A stretch of DNA of 64,000 bases, taken from contig NZ_JAHKQF010000002.1 of NCBI RefSeq assembly GCF_018860965.1, positions 248,001-312,000 on the forward strand. Direction: 5' to 3'. The position numbers and the translations under genes were made by a program. The notes under the pieces are model-generated. The model did no database searches. It was not told the DNA's origin and saw nothing but the letters and a program-made list of their open reading frames with translations. This DNA comes from Alteromonas sp. C1M14. GTDB taxonomy: Bacteria > Pseudomonadota > Gammaproteobacteria > Enterobacterales > Alteromonadaceae. Below, in pieces: positions 19,816 through 28,864 of this stretch. Each line of letters starts with the position of its first letter. The stretch's first letter is position 1.

Positions 19816-20640
19816 AAGATCATCAATCATCTCATCGATATCGTTTAATAACTTTTGTTGCTGCTGCTCAGTTAGGGTTTTCGCAATATCCGCAGCTAAA
19901 CGGGCTTGTGCAAGACTGTTTTGTTTCCAGACAGTGACAAACTCTTCACTCCGATATTGTTCAGGATCCATTAACAACGCTAATAAATTTGTTGCAAAAT
20001 CATCACGGCTATTTCGGGTCGCAAAAAGCCGTCTTGCTCTTTGTTGTAAGTCTCGACGATAGTCTAACCATAATTGGGAGCTAGACCTGAACGACGGAGC
20101 GTAATCCATGACAATTTGTTGTTGTTGAGCAGTAAGGGAACCGATTCGTGACTCCATATCATCAACGATACCTTCAATGCGCTTATCCATTTGGGCTTGA
20201 GCAGGTAAGCCATGTCGCTTAGCAATTTTTTCTTCCCGTTCTTTATTTTCTGCCTCTAAGGCAGCAAATAGGTGAATTACTTGTTCGTCGCTGAGGCTTG
20301 TGGCTATGTCCACTAAAGGTGGGCTAATTTCCCGGCGAAACCGATCCCAGTGTTCCTTGGCCAATTCATAGTGGGCCAATAATCGGCGCTCGCTTAACCG
20401 ACTTTGGGCAACATCGTTACGAACCTGCTTCAAATGGTCAATATACTTGGGTAACTCTTCACTGCGATGCCAATCTATCCATCGCCCCAGTTGAGCATCA
20501 AAGATGGCTTCTTGTTGATTATCCAGCTCGATATAATCATCCATATACCAATATACTAGCCAGTCAATATTGTTATACGCCAATTTACTGCTGCAACCTG
20601 CCAACAAAACCACTAAAGCCATGACTACATATTTTTTCAT
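19795..20640 (-). CDS. DUF6279 family lipoprotein
   Basis: A 281-aa predicted lipoprotein. The signal peptide MKKYVVMALVVLLAGC ends in a clear lipobox (LLAGC), followed by SSKLAYNNIDWLVYWYMDDYIEL, the hallmark start of the DUF6279 family. The mature part is charged and helical, with many Gln and Arg. The ATG at 20640 has GAGG six bases upstream; the frame is open further but the signal peptide fixes this start. The residue after the lipid cysteine is Ser, which would favour outer-membrane sorting. The role is unknown. It is monocistronic, with pfkA divergent. Confidence 0.87.
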   Translation of the reverse strand: MKKYVVMALVVLLAGCSSKLAYNNIDWLVYWYMDDYIELDNQQEAIFDAQLGRWIDWHRSEELPKYIDHLKQVRNDVAQSRLSERRLLAHYELAKEHWDRFRREISPPLVDIATSLSDEQVIHLFAALEAENKEREEKIAKRHGLPAQAQMDKRIEGIVDDMESRIGSLTAQQQQIVMDYAPSFRSSSQLWLDYRRDLQQRARRLFATRNSRDDFATNLLALLMDPEQYRSEEFVTVWKQNSLAQARLAADIAKTLTEQQQQKLLNDIDEMIDDLTALTEQ

Positions 20641-20874
20641 TTCGACCTCTGCTAAATAAAGCACTTGTATAGTCTGTCGACTCTTGTCTCGTAATGCAGC
20701 GAATTAAATGTAAGCAGCTATGTAAATATAGCGTGCCCGCCCTGCTCACTCATTGAACTGACTGTAAAAAAGTTTGATCTACAACATAAAATCGGTTGCC
20801 ATCAAAGGCGCTATCTTGTTCTTTCGCAGCCACCGTGCGACTATTTATTTGGGTAGAACAGTTAAGGATATGGT

Positions 20875-21873
20875 GTGACGAAAAAAATCGCAATACTCAC
20901 TTCTGGCGGTGATGCGCCAGGTATGAATGCCTGTATCCGCGCTATTGTGCTGGTTTGTGAGCGTTCAGGTTTCGACGTTTTTGGTTACAAGCGGGGCTAC
21001 AACGGTTTATTAAAGCAGGAATACACCAAACTTTGTGCCGCTAAGGTCCATAATCTAGCCCAGCGTGGCGGCACCATTTTACACAGTGCCCGTTGTTTAG
21101 AATTTAAAGAAGATGTATCTGGTCAGCAGGCGGCTGACAATTTACAAGCATTAGGCATTGATACGCTTTTTGTTATCGGTGGTGATGGCTCTTTTCGCGG
21201 CGCACAACACCTTGGTCGTTTCTGGGATGGCCAAATTATCGGCTTACCCGGTACCATCGATAACGATATTGCCGGCACTGATGCCACTATCGGTTATTTC
21301 ACTGCCATCGAAACGGCAGTGGAATCCGTAGATAAAGTCCGAGATACCGCCGATGCTTTTGAACGAATCTTTCTGGTTGAAGTGATGGGCAGGCACGCCG
21401 GGTTTCTCGGTCTCAACGGCGCACTCGCCTCTGCCGCCGATTATGTCATTTTGCCTGAATTATTTGAAAATGAAGACAGCACCCTAGGTGACATTTTAGA
21501 CCAACTCGGTGAGCGCAGAGAGCAACGAGGCGACGTCAGTTACATCATCATACTGGCAGAAAATGTTTGGCCTGCTGGTATTGCAGATTTAGCAGAAAAA
21601 ATTGAGGCGCGAACCAAAACCGAAGTTCGTCCCGTTATTCTAGGTCATGTGCAACGCGGCGGTTCTCCGGTGTCACAAGACAGACTGCTTGCCTTGAAGC
21701 TAGGCGCATATGCCGCTACCTTGGTTGGAAAACCGGTCACTGGGGTAATGATTGGGGAACAAAATGGTCAAGCGGTGGCAGTGCCACTCAGTAGTACTTG
21801 GGCGACAAACAAGCCCTTAGACACCCTGTCGGTAGAAACCATGCGGTTGCTGATGAATAACCGTTACGCGTAA
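20875..21873 (+). CDS. pfkA: ATP-dependent 6-phosphofructokinase
   Basis: Phosphorylates fructose 6-phosphate in glycolysis. GGDGS at about residues 102-106 has Gly after the Asp, and LPGTIDND has Gly before TIDND. Both point to the ATP-dependent rather than the pyrophosphate-dependent type. The catalytic TIDND and the substrate block VEVMGRHAG are intact. Length 332 aa is close to that of enterobacterial PfkA. The start is GTG with AAGGA six bases upstream. It is monocistronic, with a hairpin shortly after the stop. Confidence 0.95.
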   Translation: MTKKIAILTSGGDAPGMNACIRAIVLVCERSGFDVFGYKRGYNGLLKQEYTKLCAAKVHNLAQRGGTILHSARCLEFKEDVSGQQAADNLQALGIDTLFVIGGDGSFRGAQHLGRFWDGQIIGLPGTIDNDIAGTDATIGYFTAIETAVESVDKVRDTADAFERIFLVEVMGRHAGFLGLNGALASAADYVILPELFENEDSTLGDILDQLGERREQRGDVSYIIILAENVWPAGIADLAEKIEARTKTEVRPVILGHVQRGGSPVSQDRLLALKLGAYAATLVGKPVTGVMIGEQNGQAVAVPLSSTWATNKPLDTLSVETMRLLMNNRYA

Positions 21874-21884
21874 CCATTTAAGCA

Positions 21885-21904
21885 GGCCGGAAAGTTATCC
21901 GGCC
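21885..21904. terminator. Hairpin between convergent pfkA and the LytTR regulator gene
   Basis: Perfect stem GGCCGGA / TCCGGCC with a 6-base loop. There is no T tract on either strand, so terminator function is only likely from its position between convergent stops. Confidence 0.4.
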
Positions 21905-21918
21905 CGTTAAAACCAAGG

Positions 21919-22746
21919 TTACATCTTCATGGCGGCTTTTACTTTATCCCGATGACTACGACTGACTTTAAGCTCGGTATCATTTTGCAAAATGAGGTGG
22001 TATTCACCGCTGATATGGCTAACTAATTTTTTAACAAAACGTATGTTCGCAATAGCAGAGCGGTGAACCCGCACAAACCATTGAGGATTTAACTCTTGTT
22101 CAAGCTCTTTCATGGTTTTACGCATAATATGCATACCATCAAGGGCGTGAACACACATGTAATCCCCTGCTGCGTCTATCCACTGAATATCTTGCACCGC
22201 AACCCGGGTTACTTCAGAACCATCTTTAATGGCCAGCACTTCAGGATACGGATTGGTTTCAATACTCTCACCACTGGCCAATTTGCGTAGTATCTCTTCG
22301 CAATCATCGCCGGTTAACTCTGCCACCAGATTCACCAATTTACGTGATTGTTCGTCTTGATGTTGGTTGACGCAGTAATCCCGAACTTTGCTTAGCGCCG
22401 CCGCCAAGCGATTATCATCGGCAGGTTTTAGCAAATAATCCACGGCGTGGATGTCAAAGGCTTTGATGGCATAACTGTCATAAGCCGTGACAAATACAAT
22501 CATGGGTATGGGTTGATTGAGTTCTCGAAGCTTATGGATCACTTGAAAACCATTGAGCCCAGGCATTTGAATATCTAGAAAGACCAGATCGGGGCGATTT
22601 TTTGAAATGGTACTAACGGCATCGAGGCCATTTTGGCATTCAGCAATAATCTCGATGTCTGAGTGGCGCTCTAAACGGGCACGCAACCCTTTTCTCGCTA
22701 ATGGCTCATCGTCCACTACAATGGTTTTTATCTTTAGTTCATTCAT
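21919..22746 (-). CDS. LytTR-family response regulator
   Basis: A 275-aa regulator with an N-terminal receiver (acidic VDDE at residues 11-14, phosphoacceptor D58 in VFLDIQMPG, T88, and K107 in LLKPAD) and a C-terminal LytTR DNA-binding domain ending WFVRVHRSAIANIRFVKKL and LKVSRSHRD. It starts one base after the stop of the cognate kinase gene (TAACATG), so the two are coupled. The family usually binds direct repeats upstream of few target genes; the target here is unknown. Confidence 0.93.
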   Translation of the reverse strand: MNELKIKTIVVDDEPLARKGLRARLERHSDIEIIAECQNGLDAVSTISKNRPDLVFLDIQMPGLNGFQVIHKLRELNQPIPMIVFVTAYDSYAIKAFDIHAVDYLLKPADDNRLAAALSKVRDYCVNQHQDEQSRKLVNLVAELTGDDCEEILRKLASGESIETNPYPEVLAIKDGSEVTRVAVQDIQWIDAAGDYMCVHALDGMHIMRKTMKELEQELNPQWFVRVHRSAIANIRFVKKLVSHISGEYHLILQNDTELKVSRSHRDKVKAAMKM

Positions 22747-22747
22747 G

Positions 22748-23821
22748 TTAAACGTCTTTTACTTCGTAAGGGATGCGCAATCGTATCCTCACACCGGAGG
22801 GTTGATTATGCTCAACTGAAAATGCGAAATTTCGTTGATACAATGATTGCAAACGTTCCTTAATGTTAACTAAACCCACCCCGTTTTCACGGCGCAACTG
22901 TCCATCTTTTATTTCAGCTCCAGGTCCATTATCCGCCACATCGATTAATAGGTCATTACCAAATTGTCTTGCAGTAATACAAATCTGACCACCATCTTCC
23001 ATTTTAGAAATGGCGTGTTTTATTGCATTTTCAATGAGGGGTTGCAAAATCATGCTCGGGACTAGCGCGCCCTCGCACTTCTCTTCGATATCCCAAACGA
23101 CTTCTAATCTATCATCAAACCGAACTTTTTCGATTTCTAAATACAGGCGCAGTACTTTCATTTCCTCACCTAGCGACACCCGCTTGATGGGATCGTTATC
23201 TAACGAATAACGCAAAAAGTCACTTAGTCGAGACACCATAGCTTCAGCGATATCGTTCTCTTTAAGCAAAATAAGGGTAGAAATCGCATTAAGGGTATTA
23301 AACAAAAAGTGCGGATTAAGCTGATACCTAAGCATTTTAATATGAGCTTGATGGGCCATGGTACTGGCTTTTAATGCGTTTTGCTTTTCTTTCTGCAGCA
23401 TCTGGAAATTTTTAATACCAAAATAGACGCCGCTCCAGCATCCCACCATAATGAGTGAATTAATGGTGTTGGTAAAATACAAGTACCAGGCATCAGGTCG
23501 ATAACCGTGCTTATAAATTTCCCAGTAATTGATATTTTTAACCACCGCCCAAACAAGGGCGACAACATAACAGGCTAACACCACCACAAAAATCATTTTT
23601 AGCGGTGATAAGGTACGGGCCCAGCGAAATACGTAACGCAAAGGAATGGTAAGCAACCAACCTGCGTAAGCATTAAGCATAATAATAAATACCCAGATAG
23701 GGCGAACATCATGAAGAAATGATCCAATATAATAAACCAACGCAAATCCGGCCCACCCTCCACTATGGAGAGTCCAGAAGAGACGTTCGTTACTTTCATA
23801 GACCTTTTGCCAACGAGTCAC
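22748..23821 (-). CDS. LytS/YpdA-type sensor histidine kinase
   Basis: A 357-aa membrane kinase with about four hydrophobic segments in the first 140 residues, a short coiled stretch, the His_kinase domain with LRYQLNPHFLFNTLNA holding the phosphorylated His, and an HATPase domain with ENAIKHA and VADNGPG. There is no PAS or GAF input domain, so sensing is presumably by the membrane part. The start is GTG with a poor ribosome site, so the exact N-terminus is unsure. It forms a two-gene operon with the LytTR regulator. Confidence 0.92.
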   Translation of the reverse strand: MTRWQKVYESNERLFWTLHSGGWAGFALVYYIGSFLHDVRPIWVFIIMLNAYAGWLLTIPLRYVFRWARTLSPLKMIFVVVLACYVVALVWAVVKNINYWEIYKHGYRPDAWYLYFTNTINSLIMVGCWSGVYFGIKNFQMLQKEKQNALKASTMAHQAHIKMLRYQLNPHFLFNTLNAISTLILLKENDIAEAMVSRLSDFLRYSLDNDPIKRVSLGEEMKVLRLYLEIEKVRFDDRLEVVWDIEEKCEGALVPSMILQPLIENAIKHAISKMEDGGQICITARQFGNDLLIDVADNGPGAEIKDGQLRRENGVGLVNIKERLQSLYQRNFAFSVEHNQPSGVRIRLRIPYEVKDV

Positions 23822-23937
23822 ATTTGTACCGTAAAATCAAATAGTAAAATTAATTATACGCAGTTAGTGCCAAGACGTGTCCAACTTAGTCGTGCATCGT
23901 ATACGGCTGGTCGCAGTTAACTGGGTTAATCCATGTC

Positions 23938-24399
23938 CTAATAGGCAATATTGAGGCGTTTAAGCCAGTGAGTCCACCACCACGCAGGCCCGACGAGGAG
24001 AAATCGAATATCATCAAAAAATGAGGGTTTTTTGCCTTCAATTTTGTGCCCGACAAATTGCAATACCCACATCACAACAAACAACAGAAAACAACATTGC
24101 CATACAGGAATGGGTGACAGGGCAATGAGCTCAATCACTGCGAAACTAGCGATAGTTAGCAGGGTCATGGCAGCACCGATTGGTCCAGAAAGGCGAAAGT
24201 AATAATACAACACCGGTAGCACAACAATATGAGCCCAAGTGACATCCGTTCGAGCAAAAAACTCAGGTACCGGCAAGCTCCAAAGCAAACCGATGGTAAC
24301 AAGGTAAATCGCTGGCACCGCAACCGTGTGGATCGCTACATTGGTACGGTTTTGATGGCTTTCACCATATAGCGCCAGTAAGCGATCAATTTGTCTCAT
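23938..24399 (-). CDS. Mpo1-like/DUF962 family membrane protein
   Basis: A 153-aa integral membrane protein with about four hydrophobic helices. The start MRQIDRLLALYGESHQN and the C-terminal QFVGHKIEGKKPSFFDD and FLLVGPAWWW blocks are the DUF962 signature, whose histidines are proposed metal ligands. Yeast Mpo1 of this family is a dioxygenase in 2-hydroxy fatty acid alpha-oxidation; the bacterial role is not established. The ATG at 24399 has GGGA six bases upstream. It is downstream of the PilZ gene by about 46 bp and may share its transcript. Confidence 0.87.
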   Translation of the reverse strand: MRQIDRLLALYGESHQNRTNVAIHTVAVPAIYLVTIGLLWSLPVPEFFARTDVTWAHIVVLPVLYYYFRLSGPIGAAMTLLTIASFAVIELIALSPIPVWQCCFLLFVVMWVLQFVGHKIEGKKPSFFDDIRFLLVGPAWWWTHWLKRLNIAY

Positions 24400-24445
24400 G
24401 GTGTATCCCAATTTACCCTGTATGCCTTATTATCGGCGCTTATGG

Positions 24446-25135
24446 TTATCCAAGTAAGATGTGCCGTTCTAGCAGAACATCCACCGAACCTTGCTCATCA
24501 CTAAACTGAATACCGTGATACCGGTAACGTTTATCTTCAGTAATATTTTTTACCAGCGCTTCTATCTTAATGGTTTCACCGTCAAGTTTACAGCCTAATG
24601 TTATATTTTTGTTAACACTTAATGCCACGGCTTCGGATTCTTTTGTTATCGCAAGCTTGCAGCCTTTTTTCGACACATCCACAATTAAGCCTTTTATTTT
24701 GCTTTTATCCGAAGCGGCTTGGCCTTCGTCAATTAAAACGCTAACCGGAATACCGGGTTGCGAACGTTTTTCTGCACGTAGTCCACGGCTTTGTATCGTA
24801 CTGGGAAAATCGGTAATAAGAATACTAATGGGCTTGCTAAAGCATTTTAGAATATCGACTTTAAACGCAATAACCTGTCCAAACTCTCCTTCGATAACGA
24901 AGCGCACTACCACACTGTTTCCGGTAACAAGCTGATCACGGATATTGGCCCACTTATGGCTATTGGGTACCTGAAAAATAAAACCATTGGGAATATCCAT
25001 ACCCACATAGAAGGTTTTTAATCGTTGAGGGGCGGTGGGGGTGTCGATTTGTAAGTCAACCACCGTTCCCGGTGCCAGCGTTTGCAATATTGCGATGTCT
25101 TGTTTATTTAACGCTGGTGCTGCCTTATTTGCCAT
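24446..25135 (-). CDS. PilZ-domain protein, YcgR-like
   Basis: A 229-aa protein with an N-terminal YcgR-N-like beta domain (residues about 15-110) and a C-terminal PilZ domain. The cyclic-di-GMP binding residues are present: an RAEKR arginine pair at 120-124 and DVSKKG (D/NxSxxG) at 153-158. Binding of c-di-GMP is therefore likely. YcgR relatives brake flagellar motors, but no flagellar gene is in the window, so the target is open. It is divergent from the M61 peptidase gene. Confidence 0.9.
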   Translation of the reverse strand: MANKAAPALNKQDIAILQTLAPGTVVDLQIDTPTAPQRLKTFYVGMDIPNGFIFQVPNSHKWANIRDQLVTGNSVVVRFVIEGEFGQVIAFKVDILKCFSKPISILITDFPSTIQSRGLRAEKRSQPGIPVSVLIDEGQAASDKSKIKGLIVDVSKKGCKLAITKESEAVALSVNKNITLGCKLDGETIKIEALVKNITEDKRYRYHGIQFSDEQGSVDVLLERHILLG

Positions 25136-25249
25136 ATACGTCTAATTCCGCTAACTGTTCTAACCTTAATATAACCACACTTTGTACATACTGACAAAAT
25201 GCCATTTTTACGGCATCATAATAAACCGTGTTTTCAAACTGGATCGCCA

Positions 25250-27028
25250 ATGAACTGCCTGCATTATGCACTGTCTGTACAATCAAGTGCGGAACATCTG
25301 TTCGCCGTAACATTAACTATACCACCGTCCAATCACAATACGCTGACGTTAACCCTTCCTAGCTGGATCCCCGGCAGTTATATGATTCGAGACTTCGCTA
25401 AAAACCTCATCACCTTGCAGGCAACCGCTAGCGATGGAAAAACGTTATTAGCGACGAAAACAGACAAGCAAACCTGGCAGATTGAAAACCATGGGGCTGG
25501 GGTAACGCTATCTTATACTGTCTATGCCTTTGATCTTTCCGTGCGCACCGCGTTTCTTAACGATGAATACGGCTTTGTAAACGGAACCAGTGCCTTTTTA
25601 CAGGTACAAGAATTCCCCCAATTGGCCTGTGAACTTACCGTTTCGTTACCCCAAAGCCACGCACACTGGCACATAGAAACCAGCATGCCTCGCCACGACG
25701 CAGGCCACTATATTAGCGCCAATTATGAAGAGCTTATTGATCACCCGGTATTTATGGGCGAATGTGTTACCGATGCTATTACGGTAAAAGGGGTTGAATT
25801 TGTATTTTTATATAGCGGCCACACCCCGGTAAACACCCAACGCATTTGTCAGGATATGATCCCCATCTGCGAGCATCATCTAACATTATTCGGTGAACCG
25901 GCGCCAATTAGCCGTTATGTTTTTATGACCTTACTCAGTGATACGGGCTTTGGCGGCCTTGAACACCGCAGCTCAACCGCCCTGCTTTATCCTCGGTTTG
26001 ATTTACCGTTGCAGCGTGAAGGTGGAAAACGAACTGACTCGTACATTACGTTTTTAAGTTTGTGTTGCCATGAATTATTCCATACGTGGCACGTCAAACG
26101 TCTTCGTCCCAAGGTACTGTTGTCCCCTGATCTTAGTCAGGAAGTTTACACGCCCCAGTTATGGATTTATGAAGGCTTTACCAGCTTTTATGACGACCTA
26201 ACGTTAGCAAGAACCGGCTTAATTTCTCCTCGCAAGTACCTTGAAATTGTGGGGCAAAACCTCACGCGACTTCAAGTAACCGCCGGACGTAAGAAACAAT
26301 CGGTGGCCAGTTCTAGCTTTGATGCATGGACGAAATTTTACAAACAAGACGCCAGTGCACCAAATAACATTGTTAGTTATTACACCAAGGGTGGCATTAT
26401 TGCGTTTGGTCTTGATTTACTTTTACGGGAAAAAAGTGACGGTAAGGTTACCCTAGATCACCTCATGCAAGCGTTATGGGCGCAATTTGGTCAAGATGAG
26501 TTGGGCACTGAAGATGCGGTAATCGAAACGGTGTGCAAAGACACGTTTAATATCGACATTACTGATTTTATCAATAAGGTTGTTTATGGCACGTTTGATG
26601 TGCCTCTCAGTGATTGGTTAGAGCAAATAGGCGTGAGTTTACATACTCGCCCGAAAAACGGCCTTGCCGACAAAGGCGGAACGCCCCCCGCCTCGGCGTA
26701 TCAAAAACATCCCTTAGGGGCGATGATAAAAAATGCCGAAACCGGCGTCACTGTTTTAGTGGTACTAGAAGATGGTGCAGCATGCCAAGCCGGTCTTCAA
26801 GTGAATGACCGCATTATTGCAATGAATGACTGGGTGATAAACGACGTACTGTTACAACGGTTACTTAACCAAACCAAGGCATCATCTGTGGCCCTCACTG
26901 TGTTACGGGACGGTCGCCTGCTTAATCTAACTCTGCCCGTCCTCCCTGAACAAGACGAAGCCTGCTATTTCACCATTGATAATGAAGAGAAATTAACGGC
27001 TTGGCTTAAACCGCCGACGAGCGCTTAA
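25250..27028 (+). CDS. M61-family metallopeptidase with PDZ domain
   Basis: A 592-aa zinc peptidase of the glycyl aminopeptidase family. The zinc motif HELFH spans residues 274-278, and the third ligand is probably E308 in YEGFTSFYDD. An N-terminal beta domain with PSWIPGSYMIRDFAKN, typical of M61, precedes it. A PDZ domain lies at about residues 500-570 (VLEDGAACQAGLQVNDRIIAMN). No signal peptide is seen from this ATG; the frame extends 17 codons upstream, but the family start is near MNCLHYALS. It is alone, divergent from the PilZ gene. Confidence 0.9.
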   Translation: MNCLHYALSVQSSAEHLFAVTLTIPPSNHNTLTLTLPSWIPGSYMIRDFAKNLITLQATASDGKTLLATKTDKQTWQIENHGAGVTLSYTVYAFDLSVRTAFLNDEYGFVNGTSAFLQVQEFPQLACELTVSLPQSHAHWHIETSMPRHDAGHYISANYEELIDHPVFMGECVTDAITVKGVEFVFLYSGHTPVNTQRICQDMIPICEHHLTLFGEPAPISRYVFMTLLSDTGFGGLEHRSSTALLYPRFDLPLQREGGKRTDSYITFLSLCCHELFHTWHVKRLRPKVLLSPDLSQEVYTPQLWIYEGFTSFYDDLTLARTGLISPRKYLEIVGQNLTRLQVTAGRKKQSVASSSFDAWTKFYKQDASAPNNIVSYYTKGGIIAFGLDLLLREKSDGKVTLDHLMQALWAQFGQDELGTEDAVIETVCKDTFNIDITDFINKVVYGTFDVPLSDWLEQIGVSLHTRPKNGLADKGGTPPASAYQKHPLGAMIKNAETGVTVLVVLEDGAACQAGLQVNDRIIAMNDWVINDVLLQRLLNQTKASSVALTVLRDGRLLNLTLPVLPEQDEACYFTIDNEEKLTAWLKPPTSA

Positions 27029-27037
27029 AAACGAGTT

Positions 27038-27068
27038 GCCAGTCACTCGCTAACAGTGAGGTACTGGC
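27038..27068. terminator. Imperfect hairpin between convergent peptidase genes
   Basis: GCCAGTCACT pairs with AGTG and ACTGGC around a bulge. It lies between the M61 and M23 gene ends. No T tract is present, so terminator activity is uncertain. Confidence 0.3.
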
Positions 27069-27087
27069 ACTCACCAATATATAAGCG

Positions 27088-27906
27088 CTAGCGTTTAGGT
27101 ACTAACAGCGCTGGATCTACCCGGGTTTTTCCCACATTTAAGCGCCAGTCTAAATGGGGGCCAGTGGCTCTTCCCGTGGCGCCAATGGCACCAATGACCT
27201 CACCTTGGCTTAGGGTGTCACCGGGTTTAACCGCCATTGAGTCAAGATGTAAGAAGGTAGAAAAAACGCCCATACCGTGGTCTAAAATCACCGTATTGCC
27301 ACTATAGTAAAGGTCTTCAGCGAGGGTAATCGTGCCCGCTGCAGGGGCGATCACAAGGGTTCCTGTGGGCGCACCCACATCCACACCATAATGTGGCGTT
27401 TTCGGCTTGCCGTTTAACACACGTTGACTGCCATAAACGCCGGTAATCGGTCCATCAGCGGGCCAAATAAATTTGGTGAAAACCCCATCGAATTGAGTAA
27501 CAGCAGAGCGCGCTTTTGCCACCCGAACCGCATCATTGCGAATACGTGCTAAGGTAGACGCCGGCGGCGTAACCATGGCTGAATCCAGCCCATCTATACG
27601 CTGAATAGCATACTCTCTTTTAGCTAATGTGATTTCCCGCGTGCCTTTAGTGCCATCAGGTAAAGACCAAGACAATACATGGGACAAAGCCCCTTGCCTG
27701 GCAAACCCAAACACAAACTTGCCCTGCTCATTAACCGTTAATGGTTTTTCATCAAGCCACACCTGACTTCCTTGCGGCAGTTGGCCTCGAAACAAGCTAC
27801 CCTGGGTAAACGCGCCGTTGAGAACTAATTGATTTTCAGACTGCGCCCTAACAGCGCCTGAAATCACCAACCCAATAAATAAAACCGACAGTAGCGCTAA
27901 TCGCAC
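27088..27906 (-). CDS. M23-family peptidase (LytM/peptidoglycan endopeptidase type)
   Basis: A 272-aa exported protein. A signal peptide covers residues 1-21 (ending VRAQS). The C-terminal M23 domain has HYGVDVGAPTG, GNTVILDHGMGVFSTFLHL, and GRATGPHLDWRLN, with the H-x3-D and HxH-type zinc ligand positions in place (H and D in HYGVD; HLDW). The domain is likely active on peptidoglycan cross-links. The start is GTG and overlaps the end of the upstream pterin-synthase-like gene by ten bases, so the two are translationally coupled. Confidence 0.9.
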   Translation of the reverse strand: MRLALLSVLFIGLVISGAVRAQSENQLVLNGAFTQGSLFRGQLPQGSQVWLDEKPLTVNEQGKFVFGFARQGALSHVLSWSLPDGTKGTREITLAKREYAIQRIDGLDSAMVTPPASTLARIRNDAVRVAKARSAVTQFDGVFTKFIWPADGPITGVYGSQRVLNGKPKTPHYGVDVGAPTGTLVIAPAAGTITLAEDLYYSGNTVILDHGMGVFSTFLHLDSMAVKPGDTLSQGEVIGAIGATGRATGPHLDWRLNVGKTRVDPALLVPKR

Positions 27907-28772
27907 ATCAATGCTCCTTTACCTACCCCTTCATAGGCGAGGACCTTCACCCGTTCTCCGGTGTGATGACGTTTTTCTTCATTAAAAATAAATTGGGTTA
28001 GACATTCCACCGTGGAATCGGTGGTAATAACTTCACAGCACTTATCCGGTAACAGTATTTCAAAGTAACCTTGGGACGCCACATAAGCAAAACTACGATA
28101 AGCTTGGTCGGAAGGAACCTCACCTTGTGCTCGGCGTTGTTGTAACGAGATCTCGTCTTCCGTTGAGGCAATGTATATATCCTGCCAACGGTCAGCCCAA
28201 TACTGTTCACGTTCGACACTGTGCGCATCGTTTATAATTATGTCGATTTTAGAGCGATGCCCGTGGGCAATACGCTGACAATTACCGTCATGCTTTTTTA
28301 GGCCATGGGTATAATGATAAAAAGGGGTGCAGATTTGTTCTGTACGTAAATTAAGGGCAAGGTTATCGACATTTTCCGGTAAATGAGTAGCAATAACTTC
28401 ACGTAAGTAACGCCCTACCGACGCCATCGTTACCGTTTCGCCATAAATAAACGCATAGGCTTCTGCTGGGCAATACAATTGAATAACACCACCATCATTA
28501 CAGGTAAAACGAACATCCACCTGCTCGCTATCGGTACTGTGAACGATAGCCAGGGGGCCGTGATCGGCGGGTACTAAAAGTTTATGATCTACATAGTCGT
28601 CGATGAGCCGTTTAAGGTTCTTTTTCACTTTACCGAAATCTTGGATCATACTTTCATCATTCAGATCGCCGGTTAACACCACATCCACAATCCAGCTTTC
28701 TCCTACCATCCCCCTTTCGGGACAAAGATAAGAAAAATCCATGACAGTGAGATCATTAACAAATAATTGCAT
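27897..28772 (-). CDS. Two-domain 6-pyruvoyl-tetrahydropterin/6-carboxytetrahydropterin synthase-like protein
   Basis: A 291-aa protein made of two PTPS/QueD-like halves; ordinary QueD is about 120 aa. The first half lacks the zinc HxH (VGESW instead of HGHNY) but has MIQDFGKVK (D45 F46) and DH at 62-63. The second half has the Zn site and catalytic-type residues (H156, C165, HGH at 170-172) but no DF-lk/DH block. The two halves look complementary. The protein may make one active site from both, or the second half alone may act. The coupled M23 gene downstream hints at no obvious pathway. Queuosine or pterin chemistry is only a family inference. Confidence 0.8.
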   Translation of the reverse strand: MQLFVNDLTVMDFSYLCPERGMVGESWIVDVVLTGDLNDESMIQDFGKVKKNLKRLIDDYVDHKLLVPADHGPLAIVHSTDSEQVDVRFTCNDGGVIQLYCPAEAYAFIYGETVTMASVGRYLREVIATHLPENVDNLALNLRTEQICTPFYHYTHGLKKHDGNCQRIAHGHRSKIDIIINDAHSVEREQYWADRWQDIYIASTEDEISLQQRRAQGEVPSDQAYRSFAYVASQGYFEILLPDKCCEVITTDSTVECLTQFIFNEEKRHHTGERVKVLAYEGVGKGALMCD

Positions 28773-28820
28773 TTTTAGCCTTAACAACAGGAAATAGAAA
28801 CCGTGGGTATTATACGATAT

Positions 28821-28850
28821 AAAAAAGAGGCGGACAGGCTTTCCTGCCCG
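28821..28850 (-). terminator. Rho-independent terminator of yejK
   Basis: On the minus strand, stem CGGGCAGG / CCTGTCCG (one wobble pair) with loop AAAG, followed after a few bases by six T, 15 bp past the yejK stop. Confidence 0.75.
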
Positions 28851-28864
28851 ATATATTAAGACAA

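Noticed and set aside
20875-21873. Pyrophosphate-dependent phosphofructokinase
   Set aside because: The GGDGS and PGTIDND residues are those of the ATP-dependent type.
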